From positions 1 through 31,582 of the IMG/VR virus record IMGVR_UViG_3300018876_001937: a DNA stretch of 31,582 nucleotides; one strand, given 5' to 3'. This document shows positions 23,295-30,607 of this stretch, piece by piece. This stretch comes from a virus. A model generated the notes under the pieces. It was not told where the DNA came from. It saw only the letters and a program-made list of their open reading frames with translations, and made no database searches. Each line of letters begins with the position of its first letter. The stretch's first letter is position 1. The translations under genes were made by a program, and so were the position numbers.

Positions 23295-25117
23295 TGAGAA
23301 AAACAGGCTACATTGCAGGAATTGCTAGAGGGCATAATGCAGGTGTTTGTCTACTAAAAGACGGCGAAATTGTATTTGCAATAGAAGAAGAAAGATTATC
23401 TCGTTACAAATACGACGGTGGACCTTTTGCAAGTATGATTAAAATTTTAGATTATACAGATAAGATTGATTATCTTGCAATATCACACACACAACTTGCA
23501 GAGCCTATAAATGATTATGTGCCTCAAGATGTGTATACAGCACTCGCTAGAAAACTAAGATTAATTGACGATCCCGAAACACAGGTTTTTAAATATCATG
23601 ATCAACATCATAGAAGTCATGCTGCACTAGCATTTTATAGATCTGGGTTTGAAAAAGCAAGTGCTATAATTGTTGACGGTGCAGGAACATTTGTAGAAAG
23701 ACCTGACGGACAAACTATGTTTGAAGTTGAAAGTATATTTGATTGCACATATCCTGCAGGTTTCAAAGAAATTTATAAGCACTTTGGAGGCAACGGACCT
23801 TGGCAGACTGAACATTACAATAGAGATGGTAATGGCACAGAAGTAATGATCAACGATAAAGCAGGTATTGTTAAAGCATACGAAGCAGTAACAAGATTTT
23901 GCGGGTTTGATTCTATTGAAGCGGGCAAAACAATGGGTCTGTTTCCATACGGAGAACCAGATAAAGCACCTAAAATTTACACTAACATCTTTGGTGGTAA
24001 CAAAGACCTATTTACTAACACATATCCAAACGGAGCATGGGTCAATGAATCCCAATTTCCAGAAATAAGAGACAGAATGTATGATCCTAACGATATAGTT
24101 AGTTCGGTTAGTGATCCTGATAATCCAGATGAACAAAACAAAATTCAAGAATTGCTTAGAAAATCTGATAGAGAAGATGTTACACAACTTCCTTCACGTA
24201 GAAACATGGCATACAATGTTCAAGTAGAATCTCAACAACTTGTACTTGATTTAATTTTAAAATCAATTGAACGTACTGGAAATAAAAACATTGTTATTAG
24301 TGGCGGTTACGCACTAAACTGTGTTGCTAATTATTACTACTTAAAACATTTACCAGAAGGTGTAAAGATATATGTAGAACCTGTTAGCAATGATGCAGGT
24401 ACTGCAATGGGCGCAGCATTTTATCATTATTATAAAACATATGAAGATAAAAAAGTCAGACAAAAAGACGAAAATTTATTTTTAGGGCCAGTTCAAACTA
24501 TTACAGAAGATACAATTAGAGAAACTGCAAAAAAATATAATGGTAAGATAACAACAAATGTAGATTATAAACAAGTTATTGATACTATTAGAAACAGAAA
24601 TATTGTAGCATTATATCAAGAAAGAGGTGAAAGCGGCCCACGTGCATTAGGTAATCGTTCTTTAATGTATGATCCAACAGATCCAGACGGTAAAGATTTT
24701 GTTAATTTAGTGAAGAAGCGCGAATATTTTAGACCATTTGCTGCAACTGTATTACAAGATGATGTACATGATTGGTTTGACTTGCGTGGCATGGAAGATT
24801 CACCAAGTATGATGTATGCTGTTAATTGCCAACCTGGAGTGAAAGAAAAAATACCAGCAGTAATACATGTAGACGACACATGTCGAATACAAACAGTATC
24901 TAAAGAACAAAATGTACATTGGTATAACCTAATTAAGGAATTCAAAGATCAAACTGGAGTACCTGCATTGTTTAATACTAGTTTTAACTTAGGTGGCGAA
25001 CCACTTGTTGAATCTATTGACGATGCTTTACGCACTCTTTACAACTCAGGAATAAATTACATTTACTTTCCTGCTGTTAAAATACTAGTAGAGATCACAC
25101 ATAACGATAGAGCTTAA
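23294..25117 (+). CDS. NodU/CmcH-type O-carbamoyltransferase
   Basis: A 607-residue two-domain enzyme of normal family length. The N-terminal domain has H-N-A-G-V-C-L-L, I-E-E-E-R-L-S-R-Y-K-Y-D (about 16-41), DQHHRSHAALAFY (about 103-115) and D-G-A-G-T. The middle holds SGGYALNCVAN and VSNDAGTAMGAAF. The C-terminal domain has ERGESGPRALGNRSL (about 443-457), REYFRPFAATVL and NTSFNLGGEP (about 560-569). The family uses carbamoyl phosphate and ATP to form a carbamoyl-adenylate and transfers the carbamoyl group to a sugar or antibiotic hydroxyl. With a glycosyltransferase before it and an oxygenase after it, its job is probably sugar decoration. No signal of truncation. Confidence 0.88.
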   Translation: MRKTGYIAGIARGHNAGVCLLKDGEIVFAIEEERLSRYKYDGGPFASMIKILDYTDKIDYLAISHTQLAEPINDYVPQDVYTALARKLRLIDDPETQVFKYHDQHHRSHAALAFYRSGFEKASAIIVDGAGTFVERPDGQTMFEVESIFDCTYPAGFKEIYKHFGGNGPWQTEHYNRDGNGTEVMINDKAGIVKAYEAVTRFCGFDSIEAGKTMGLFPYGEPDKAPKIYTNIFGGNKDLFTNTYPNGAWVNESQFPEIRDRMYDPNDIVSSVSDPDNPDEQNKIQELLRKSDREDVTQLPSRRNMAYNVQVESQQLVLDLILKSIERTGNKNIVISGGYALNCVANYYYLKHLPEGVKIYVEPVSNDAGTAMGAAFYHYYKTYEDKKVRQKDENLFLGPVQTITEDTIRETAKKYNGKITTNVDYKQVIDTIRNRNIVALYQERGESGPRALGNRSLMYDPTDPDGKDFVNLVKKREYFRPFAATVLQDDVHDWFDLRGMEDSPSMMYAVNCQPGVKEKIPAVIHVDDTCRIQTVSKEQNVHWYNLIKEFKDQTGVPALFNTSFNLGGEPLVESIDDALRTLYNSGINYIYFPAVKILVEITHNDRA

Positions 25118-25128
25118 AGGAGAATAAC

Positions 25129-25755
25129 ATGGAAAAAGAAAATGAAGGAGAAATTTTTTCTTTATTTCCAACACCTTTATACACACATAAACTAGTAAAT
25201 CAAGAATATACAAATGTACAAAACGAATTACAGCCTATAGTTGATAATCTATACAGCGAAGGAACTTGGGGACAAAACCCAAATTGGAGTTCATCTTCAC
25301 AATATCTATCTAATCAAGGTGATTTTTTTGAACATCTATTGCAATTAAAAAATATGAAAATTACCGGTGAAACTATTATGCGTCACTGTGTAAATTATAT
25401 GGCAGCATGTAATGTTCAGCCTGCCTACAAAGCAGCAATGACTTCTTCGTGGTTAACATTAAACAAGCCTGGCCTTTCATCGCATATTCACGATCATGGT
25501 AACGCACATATTAGTGGAGTATATTGGTTTAAAACTGGTGGCGATGACGGCGACATTGTATTTAGAAATACATTGAAAGCGTTAAAATGCAATCCTATTG
25601 GCAGTTCTATTGCACACGAAAATTCTTTTCCCCCTGAGCAAGGTAGGCTAATTTTGTTTCCAGGATTTTTAGATCATAGTGTAAATGAAAACAAAACTAA
25701 CAATGATAGAATTAGTTTGTCTTTTAATATCTTGTTGGAAACAGGTGCAGTATAA
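25129..25755 (+). CDS. 2OG-Fe(II) oxygenase, 2OG-FeII_Oxy_5-like, copy 1
   Basis: A 208-residue protein. The start FSLFPTPLYTHKL (about 10-22) and the core SSHIHDHGNAHISGVYWF fit the putative 2OG-Fe(II) oxygenase family (pattern H-x-H...S-G-V-Y-Y), followed by G-D-I-V-F-R-N, G-R-L-I-L-F-P-G-F-L-D-H-S-V and R-I-S-L-S-F-N-I. Candidate metal ligands are His121 and His123 with distal His183; Arg194, eleven residues later, is the expected 2-oxoglutarate contact. Such enzymes hydroxylate proteins, sugars or nucleotides; the substrate is unknown. AAAGGAG lies before the ATG. TAATG overlap couples it to the SGNH-like gene. In this locus it may oxidise a sugar substituent or a fibre residue. Confidence 0.78.
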   Translation: MEKENEGEIFSLFPTPLYTHKLVNQEYTNVQNELQPIVDNLYSEGTWGQNPNWSSSSQYLSNQGDFFEHLLQLKNMKITGETIMRHCVNYMAACNVQPAYKAAMTSSWLTLNKPGLSSHIHDHGNAHISGVYWFKTGGDDGDIVFRNTLKALKCNPIGSSIAHENSFPPEQGRLILFPGFLDHSVNENKTNNDRISLSFNILLETGAV

Positions 25756-26489
25756 TGTTGCATATTTTTGGAGATAGTTTTTCTATTCCTCATGCACATA
25801 TGAAAGAAGTATTTGGTCCTAATAAGACTGAAGTAACATATCTACCTTTAGAAAAAAGTTGGACAACAATAGTAAGTGATGCTATAAGTAAAGATCCTCA
25901 TACTAACTATGCTATTTTAGGTTGTTCTAATGATTACATTTATCAGCAATTACGTGAAAAAGAATTATTGTTCAAATCAGGAGACTGTGTTATAATACAA
26001 TTAACTAATTTATATAGAGAATGGTTCTTTGAAAATAAACCATATATGGCTGTTCATATGGCAACACAAATGACTCCTGGTGTAGATATTACCCAACAAG
26101 AGTATGATGCATTAGAAATGTATAAACGACATTTGTATTCAGAAAGGCGCCTCATTTTGCATTATCATACACTGCTTGATGCATTATCTCTTAGAATAAA
26201 CTTGTATGGAGAACAAAATATTAAGTGTTTAATTTTACCAGGCTTTCACAATATTCAAGGTATAGAAGGAAACTTGTGTGAAGCATCTGGATCAGAATTT
26301 GATAATGAAAAAACTTCTATGGCATACCATGAAAAAACTGGCGACAATAGATTCAATCATTTTTCTGAAGTTAATCATAAAATTTTAGCAAGTAAAATAA
26401 TTAATTTTTTTAATACAGGCGAAACTATTGACTTGACATCTGGATTTAAAACTGGTATAATGACAAAGGAAATATTAGAAACATGTTAA
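25755..26489 (+). CDS. SGNH/GDSL-hydrolase-like protein
   Basis: A 244-residue protein. It begins IFGDSFSIPH with the block I G-D-S motif (catalytic candidate Ser8). GCSND (56-60) matches block III G-x-N-D loosely, with Asn59 as oxyanion-hole candidate. The C-terminal D197-N-R-F-N-H202-F-S-E-V-N-H fits block V, though Asp and His are five rather than three apart. No signal peptide, so it would act in the cytoplasm. In surface-sugar loci such proteins are usually O-acetyltransferases or deacetylases. It overlaps the next ORF by 7 bases (26483-26489). Whether it is an active esterase or a degenerate relative is unclear. Confidence 0.65.
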   Translation: MLHIFGDSFSIPHAHMKEVFGPNKTEVTYLPLEKSWTTIVSDAISKDPHTNYAILGCSNDYIYQQLREKELLFKSGDCVIIQLTNLYREWFFENKPYMAVHMATQMTPGVDITQQEYDALEMYKRHLYSERRLILHYHTLLDALSLRINLYGEQNIKCLILPGFHNIQGIEGNLCEASGSEFDNEKTSMAYHEKTGDNRFNHFSEVNHKILASKIINFFNTGETIDLTSGFKTGIMTKEILETC

Positions 26490-27097
26490 AACTTTCACTT
26501 GAAGGATATCCAGTTGGTATAAAAGAATTAGAACCACAAGACTTAAAAAGTCTACAGGATCATTATCTGCCGTTAGTATTAGGAAAGAATAGTGCTGGAA
26601 GTTCTAACAGTGCAAGTAAAATTACTAACAATCTATCTCAACGCTGGGACGATTCTGATTTTTTTAAAAAATACAATGATACTATATTGCCAGCACCTTA
26701 TATACAAGATTATATTGATTCATATTTGTTTAAATTTCCTTATAGCGTAGATATCGAAACTTGGTACAATGTACATGAGCAATATGATCATCAACAATTA
26801 CATGACCATATTACAACTAACGTACCAGCGTTTTCTTGTGTTGTAATTTTAAAACAGCCTAGTCCAGAAGCAGGACAATTTGTTTTTAGAACTCCTAATT
26901 TATCTAATCATTTAAAATATTTAGAATTAGATCCTATGAATGATTATCCTAATGCTTTTTACCCTGAAATGAAAGAGGGTTTAATATTAATGTTTCCTTC
27001 TTGTTTAGAACACTACGTACATTTTAATCAAACAACTGAGCCAAGAGTTGTTTTTTCTTCAAATATAATTGTAAAAAGAAAAGGTGACTTGTACTAA
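26483..27097 (+). CDS. 2OG-Fe(II) oxygenase-like protein, copy 2
   Basis: A 204-residue protein. The segment WYNVHEQYDHQQLHDHI carries H107-D108-H109, aligned with the H-x-H of copies 1 and 3. Distal EGLILMFPSCLEHYVHF gives His177, and Arg188 is eleven residues later, as in copy 1. The N-terminal half (about 1-80) is not alike and has no recognised domain. Its start lies inside the previous gene and its stop overlaps the next ATG (TAATG), so three genes are tightly coupled. The family needs Fe(II) and 2-oxoglutarate; the substrate is unknown. Confidence 0.7.
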   Translation: MLKLSLEGYPVGIKELEPQDLKSLQDHYLPLVLGKNSAGSSNSASKITNNLSQRWDDSDFFKKYNDTILPAPYIQDYIDSYLFKFPYSVDIETWYNVHEQYDHQQLHDHITTNVPAFSCVVILKQPSPEAGQFVFRTPNLSNHLKYLELDPMNDYPNAFYPEMKEGLILMFPSCLEHYVHFNQTTEPRVVFSSNIIVKRKGDLY

Positions 27098-27627
27098 TGG
27101 AAACTATTATTCCTTTTCCTATCACTGTTAAACCATTTAAACAACATAGTCAACTAAAACAGCAGATACTTGATGCTATTCAAAGACAAGAAAATGCTGA
27201 ACATATGACTGCACCTGACAGTGATATTATTAAATGCGATTGGAATACTGCAAGATATGATGGCAACAGAGAATGGCTTAAATTAATAAACCCTCCACTT
27301 TCTATGCATCTTGACGATTGGTGCAAAAACATGGGATATAAAACATTCGGCATAACTGAAATATGGTTTCAGCAATATGCAAAAGGTGGTAAACACGCAT
27401 GGCATACGCACAGCAATAACTTTACAAATGTTTATTATGTAAACTTACCAGAAGATGCACAAACAGAATGGATTAATCCATTAACTAAAGATAAAAACAC
27501 ATTTGATGTACATGAAGGAGATATTGTTACATTTCCTAGTTGGGTTATACACAGAGCTCCTGTTAATAATACAGAAGAAACAAAAACTATTATTTCGTGG
27601 AACATGGATATATCAATAGAAGATTAA
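27097..27627 (+). CDS. 2OG-Fe(II) oxygenase-like protein, copy 3
   Basis: A 176-residue protein of the same family. HAWHTHSNNFTNVYYVNLP carries His103 and His105, and HEGDIVTFPSWVIHRAPV gives distal His152. At the position of the 2-oxoglutarate-binding Arg (eleven after the distal His) there is Lys163 (ETKTIISWNMDI). Lys can do this job in some 2OG oxygenases, such as FIH, so loss of activity cannot be assumed. The N-terminus (IIPFPITVKPF) fits the family's P-x-P-x-x-V start. It ends 4 bases before the phosphatase gene. Confidence 0.75.
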   Translation: METIIPFPITVKPFKQHSQLKQQILDAIQRQENAEHMTAPDSDIIKCDWNTARYDGNREWLKLINPPLSMHLDDWCKNMGYKTFGITEIWFQQYAKGGKHAWHTHSNNFTNVYYVNLPEDAQTEWINPLTKDKNTFDVHEGDIVTFPSWVIHRAPVNNTEETKTIISWNMDISIED

Positions 27628-27631
27628 ACTT

Positions 27632-28240
27632 ATGAATAATATTACAATAGGATTAGATAGAGACGGCACCATAAATGAAGATATTGGAACTTATGTTACC
27701 CATCCTATGCAATTTAAACCTATCACAAATAGTTTAGAAGCAGTAGCACTTCTTAGGAAAAAAGGTTATAATATTGTTGTACTAACTAATCAAGCAGGAG
27801 TTAGTAAAGGTATAATGACTACTGAACAAGTTGCTGTTGTGCATGACTATCTGCTTAATTTGCTAGGACAAGCAGGTTGTGAGAGTATAGATGGAATCTA
27901 TTATAGTCATACAAGTCAAAAAAACGATATCTTTGCAAAGCCTAATATAGGCATGTTTAAAAAAGCAGAATCTGAGTGCGATATAAAATTTAAAGGTGGA
28001 TTTTATGTTGGCGATAAGTTAACTGATTTAAAGGCAGCAGAAAAAATAGGCGCAACACCAATATTAGTTCGTACAGGGTATGGTGAAGAAACAGAAAAAA
28101 AATTAAAAAGATTTACCTACAAAAATCTTGCAAGAAAAACAATGGTATTTGATAACTTATGGGAATTTGCTAGTTCTTTACCTGATCCAGAAATAGAAAA
28201 TAAATCTGCAAATACTGCATTGAAAGCGTCTTTTATTTAA
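27632..28240 (+). CDS. gmhB: HAD phosphatase, D-glycero-D-manno-heptose 1,7-bisphosphate 7-phosphatase-like
   Basis: A 202-residue HAD-superfamily enzyme. Motif I is GLDRDGTINED (Asp9 nucleophile, Asp11), motif II VVLTNQAGVSKG, motif III Lys103 in AKPNIGMF, and motif IV YVGDKLTDLKAA. Order and spacing fit GmhB/HisB-N phosphatases, which remove the 7-phosphate from heptose 1,7-bisphosphate. The zinc loop (C-x-H...C-x-C in E. coli GmhB) is replaced by YYSHTSQKNDIFAKP, with Ser92-His93 and no Cys, so the zinc site is lost. The neighbouring heptose genes support the substrate; histidinol phosphatase is the main alternative. Convergent with the epimerase gene, with overlapping stop codons. Confidence 0.8.
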   Translation: MNNITIGLDRDGTINEDIGTYVTHPMQFKPITNSLEAVALLRKKGYNIVVLTNQAGVSKGIMTTEQVAVVHDYLLNLLGQAGCESIDGIYYSHTSQKNDIFAKPNIGMFKKAESECDIKFKGGFYVGDKLTDLKAAEKIGATPILVRTGYGEETEKKLKRFTYKNLARKTMVFDNLWEFASSLPDPEIENKSANTALKASFI

Positions 28241-29046
28241 ACACCATCTATATATTCTTTTACAGTTTTAAATTCTATATCAAAAATATTAAGCAACTTC
28301 GTTATATCAGCACAGGTATATTCTTGATATTGCCCTTGTAACCCCTCAGGCATTGGAATATACTTAATATCTGCATTATATTTTTTTGCAATTATTTCTG
28401 CTACTGTTTGAAAACTAGTTGTAGAGCCTGTACCAATATTGTACAAACCAGACTGTATGTTATTCAATATCATCTGTTCATGTATATCACATACATCTCC
28501 TACAAATATAAAATCTCTTAGGTACTTGTCACTGTTTTCGAACAATGTAATAGTACCTTCTTCTTTTGCTTGTGTTGTAAATTTTGTTATAGGACTTGCT
28601 TGATTTCCCTTGTGTTCTTTAGGACCGTATACATTAAAGTATCTCATACCATGTACACAAATCTTGTGTTCCTGCTGCCATACCCATCTATCAAATAGAT
28701 ATTTGCTCCAAGCATAAGGGCTCTGTGGTTGTTTAGGGTCATCTTCTCCAAACTTTTCATATGGTCCATATACACTTGCACTAGATGCGTATTGAAGATT
28801 TACACCCCTAGTGTTGCATTCTTTGAATATCCATTTAGAAAATTCAAAGTTTTGTAACATGATCTTATCAACATCTCTTTCAGTAGTACTAGATATTGCT
28901 CCTAAATGTATTACCCAATCATATCCGTCAACACTAGGTTTATGATTTTCACTATAATCATAACCGTGAACTTCGTGTTCTATTCTAAGTTTATCAATTA
29001 AATGTCTTGCAATAAAACCTTTATCACCTGTAACTAATATCTTCAT
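28237..29046 (-). CDS. hldD: ADP-L-glycero-D-manno-heptose 6-epimerase-like
   Basis: A 269-residue extended short-chain dehydrogenase. G-D-K-G-F-I-A (7-13) is the NAD(P)-binding turn; HLGAISSTTERDVDKI (47-62), SSASVYGP (88-95), Y111-A-W-S-K115 as catalytic pair, RYFNVYGPKEHKG (135-147), LRDFIFVGDV (176-185), YNIGTG and Y-I-P-M-P-E-G-L-Q-G-Q-Y-Q follow HldD closely, including the H-K-G with Lys146. HldD inverts C6 of ADP-D,D-heptose. It is about 40 residues shorter than E. coli HldD. The start overlaps the kinase stop by four bases. The family call is strong; a related nucleotide-sugar epimerase is a minor alternative. Confidence 0.86.
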   Translation of the reverse strand: MKILVTGDKGFIARHLIDKLRIEHEVHGYDYSENHKPSVDGYDWVIHLGAISSTTERDVDKIMLQNFEFSKWIFKECNTRGVNLQYASSASVYGPYEKFGEDDPKQPQSPYAWSKYLFDRWVWQQEHKICVHGMRYFNVYGPKEHKGNQASPITKFTTQAKEEGTITLFENSDKYLRDFIFVGDVCDIHEQMILNNIQSGLYNIGTGSTTSFQTVAEIIAKKYNADIKYIPMPEGLQGQYQEYTCADITKLLNIFDIEFKTVKEYIDGV

Positions 29047-29795
29047 ATCTGTTTTAAATCCTCTTGTGTAAGCACGTATACTCCGCTGTGCTGTACGGAC
29101 AATGCAGCAGCATTATTAGCGTGCATAATTGCTTGTTCGATGTTATTGCAGTTTAGATATGAATACGCAAGTACAGACAAGAATGTATCTCCCGCACCGC
29201 ATACATCATGCACTTCAACTACAGGTGCATTGTACGTATTACCTTTGTATGTGGCACCTTCTTTTCCTTTTGTAACAATTAAATCCTCACAAAAAGTTTT
29301 AGCTCTACTATATTCAAGACTGTTTATTTTTAATATACAACCTTCAAATTTATCAAGGTATAATTTTTTAGTATCTACAAATATAGGACCTTTAAATTTA
29401 TTTCTTAAATTTATAATTAATTCTTCTGTGACAAAACCCTTGTTATAATCACTTATTACTATTGCATCATAACTTAAATTAACAAATTCAGTATGACATG
29501 GAGCAACTGTTTGTTCTTTATCAACTCTAATTAAATGTTGTCCTGATCTATAATCAATATATCGTGACTTAACTATTTTTTCTTTGTTGGTAATAAAATC
29601 AACATTACACCCAAATGCTAGTAAATTTTCATTTACGTTAGCGGCCATTCCTGGATTTGTTTTTGTATTTTTATTTTGAAAAACAGGAACAGGTGCTTCA
29701 GGACTGATACGATCGGTGCTACCATAATGGTATTCATCGATACAACTATCGCCTATCAGTAATATCTTGTATTTTGTTCGTTGTTGAATAACCAT
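29043..29795 (-). CDS. hldA: heptose 7-phosphate kinase-like (HldE kinase half, PfkB family)
   Basis: A 250-residue ribokinase/PfkB protein corresponding to the N-terminal half of HldE. KILLIGDSCIDEYHYG (10-25) and RISPEAPVPVF (29-39) are typical of RfaE domain I; N-P-G-M-A-A-N-V (47-54) is the substrate turn; D-V-C-G-A-G-D-T-F (197-205) holds the catalytic Asp203. The domain is shorter than the ~315 residues usual in HldE. The predicted reaction adds the 1-phosphate to D-glycero-D-manno-heptose 7-phosphate. The reading frame overlaps the upstream cupin-nucleotidyltransferase by 50 bases, leaving the ATG at 29795 inside it. I found no later start that keeps the first strand. Confidence 0.8.
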   Translation of the reverse strand: MVIQQRTKYKILLIGDSCIDEYHYGSTDRISPEAPVPVFQNKNTKTNPGMAANVNENLLAFGCNVDFITNKEKIVKSRYIDYRSGQHLIRVDKEQTVAPCHTEFVNLSYDAIVISDYNKGFVTEELIINLRNKFKGPIFVDTKKLYLDKFEGCILKINSLEYSRAKTFCEDLIVTKGKEGATYKGNTYNAPVVEVHDVCGAGDTFLSVLAYSYLNCNNIEQAIMHANNAAALSVQHSGVYVLTQEDLKQI

Positions 29796-30516
29796 TATCT
29801 ATCTCGTAAAATTCAATTGCGTTACAATGTTCTGCACCTACAATTCTCTTATCTTTGTAATCACTACCTTTGACCATCACATCAGGAGCGTAGTTTTTTA
29901 TTATATCGACTAATTCTTGTTCTGAATCAAAATAAACTACTTCGTCAACTGCTTTTAAATTGTTTAACAAATGTAATCTTTCATTAAGTTGATTTATAGG
30001 ACGATTTTTTCCTTTTAATTCTTTTATTCTAGCATCAGTATCAATAGCAACTAGCAGATAATCTCCTAAAGATTTTGCATAATTTAATAAGTTTACATGT
30101 CCTTTATGCAGAATATCAAAACTTCCATTTACAATAATACGTTTACCTATTTGTTGACTACTACCTGGGAATACTCTATAATTATCTTCAACACTATCCG
30201 CTGAGCTTACTTCAAAAATTTCACTCATTTCTTCTAATGCTTCAAGTTGATGCGGTTGCAATGGTGGATTATGCCATTTGTCTCCTTTAACAAGCTCTTT
30301 CGTATGTATTGTTGCATCTTTTGTGTCAATCCATTTTAACAAAAACTTTCCACTGTTTACAAACCATGTTTCTTCTTTTTCTTTATGAAAATGCATACTA
30401 AATTTAGCACCTATTTTTTCAAATACCATAATTTTTCCACAGTATTTTTCGTTAGTTGCCCATATTAATTCATGGCCCCATCCTTTTTTGACTTTTCCCT
30501 CTAATCGTGTGCTCAT
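29746..30516 (-). CDS. hldC: cupin fused to HldE-type heptose 1-phosphate nucleotidyltransferase
   Basis: A 256-residue two-domain protein. Residues about 10-110 form a cupin (HELIWATNEKYCGKIMVFEK; S-M-H-F-H-K-E-K-E-E-T with His42, His44, Glu48; P-P-L-Q-P-H-Q with His89), like sugar-phosphate isomerase cupins. Residues about 126-256 are the nucleotidyltransferase half of HldE: VNGSFDILHKGHVNLL with H137-x-G-H140, L-K-G-K-N-R-P-I-N, V-K-G-S-D-Y-K and Y-S-T-T-N. In HldE this domain is fused behind the kinase; here it follows a cupin and the kinase is separate. The start at 30516 has GGATAG upstream; the gene heads the - strand operon. Confidence 0.82.
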   Translation of the reverse strand: MSTRLEGKVKKGWGHELIWATNEKYCGKIMVFEKIGAKFSMHFHKEKEETWFVNSGKFLLKWIDTKDATIHTKELVKGDKWHNPPLQPHQLEALEEMSEIFEVSSADSVEDNYRVFPGSSQQIGKRIIVNGSFDILHKGHVNLLNYAKSLGDYLLVAIDTDARIKELKGKNRPINQLNERLHLLNNLKAVDEVVYFDSEQELVDIIKNYAPDVMVKGSDYKDKRIVGAEHCNAIEFYEIDNGYSTTNKIQDITDRR

Positions 30517-30548
30517 GTTACATGCTATCCATTATATGTGTACTTTAA

Positions 30549-30556
30549 TATTTACC
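30549..30556 (-). promoter_or_regulatory. weak late-promoter-like octamer for the - strand sugar operon
   Basis: On the - strand GGTAAATA matches the T4 late octamer at six of eight positions, 33 bases before the ATG at 30516. It is the best candidate I see in the 91-base divergent gap. A middle or host-type promoter not recognised here is equally possible. Confidence 0.25.
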
Positions 30557-30595
30557 TGTGCAATAATATACCAAAAAATTATTTCCCTATCGAAT

Positions 30596-30603
30596 GATAA
30601 ATA
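30596..30603 (+). promoter_or_regulatory. late-promoter-like octamer abutting the start codon
   Basis: GATAAATA at 30596-30603 is in the exact 11-mer TGATAAATACA also found before the gene at 11735. The ATG follows after only four bases, so a transcript by T4 spacing would begin at or inside the start codon. No Shine-Dalgarno sequence is seen. The promoter may be false, or the mRNA may be nearly leaderless. Confidence 0.35.
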
Positions 30604-30607
30604 CAGT

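Noticed and set aside
29140-29448. 102-codon + strand frame opposite the kinase gene
   Set aside because: Antisense shadow of a gene with clear PfkB motifs; no ribosome site.
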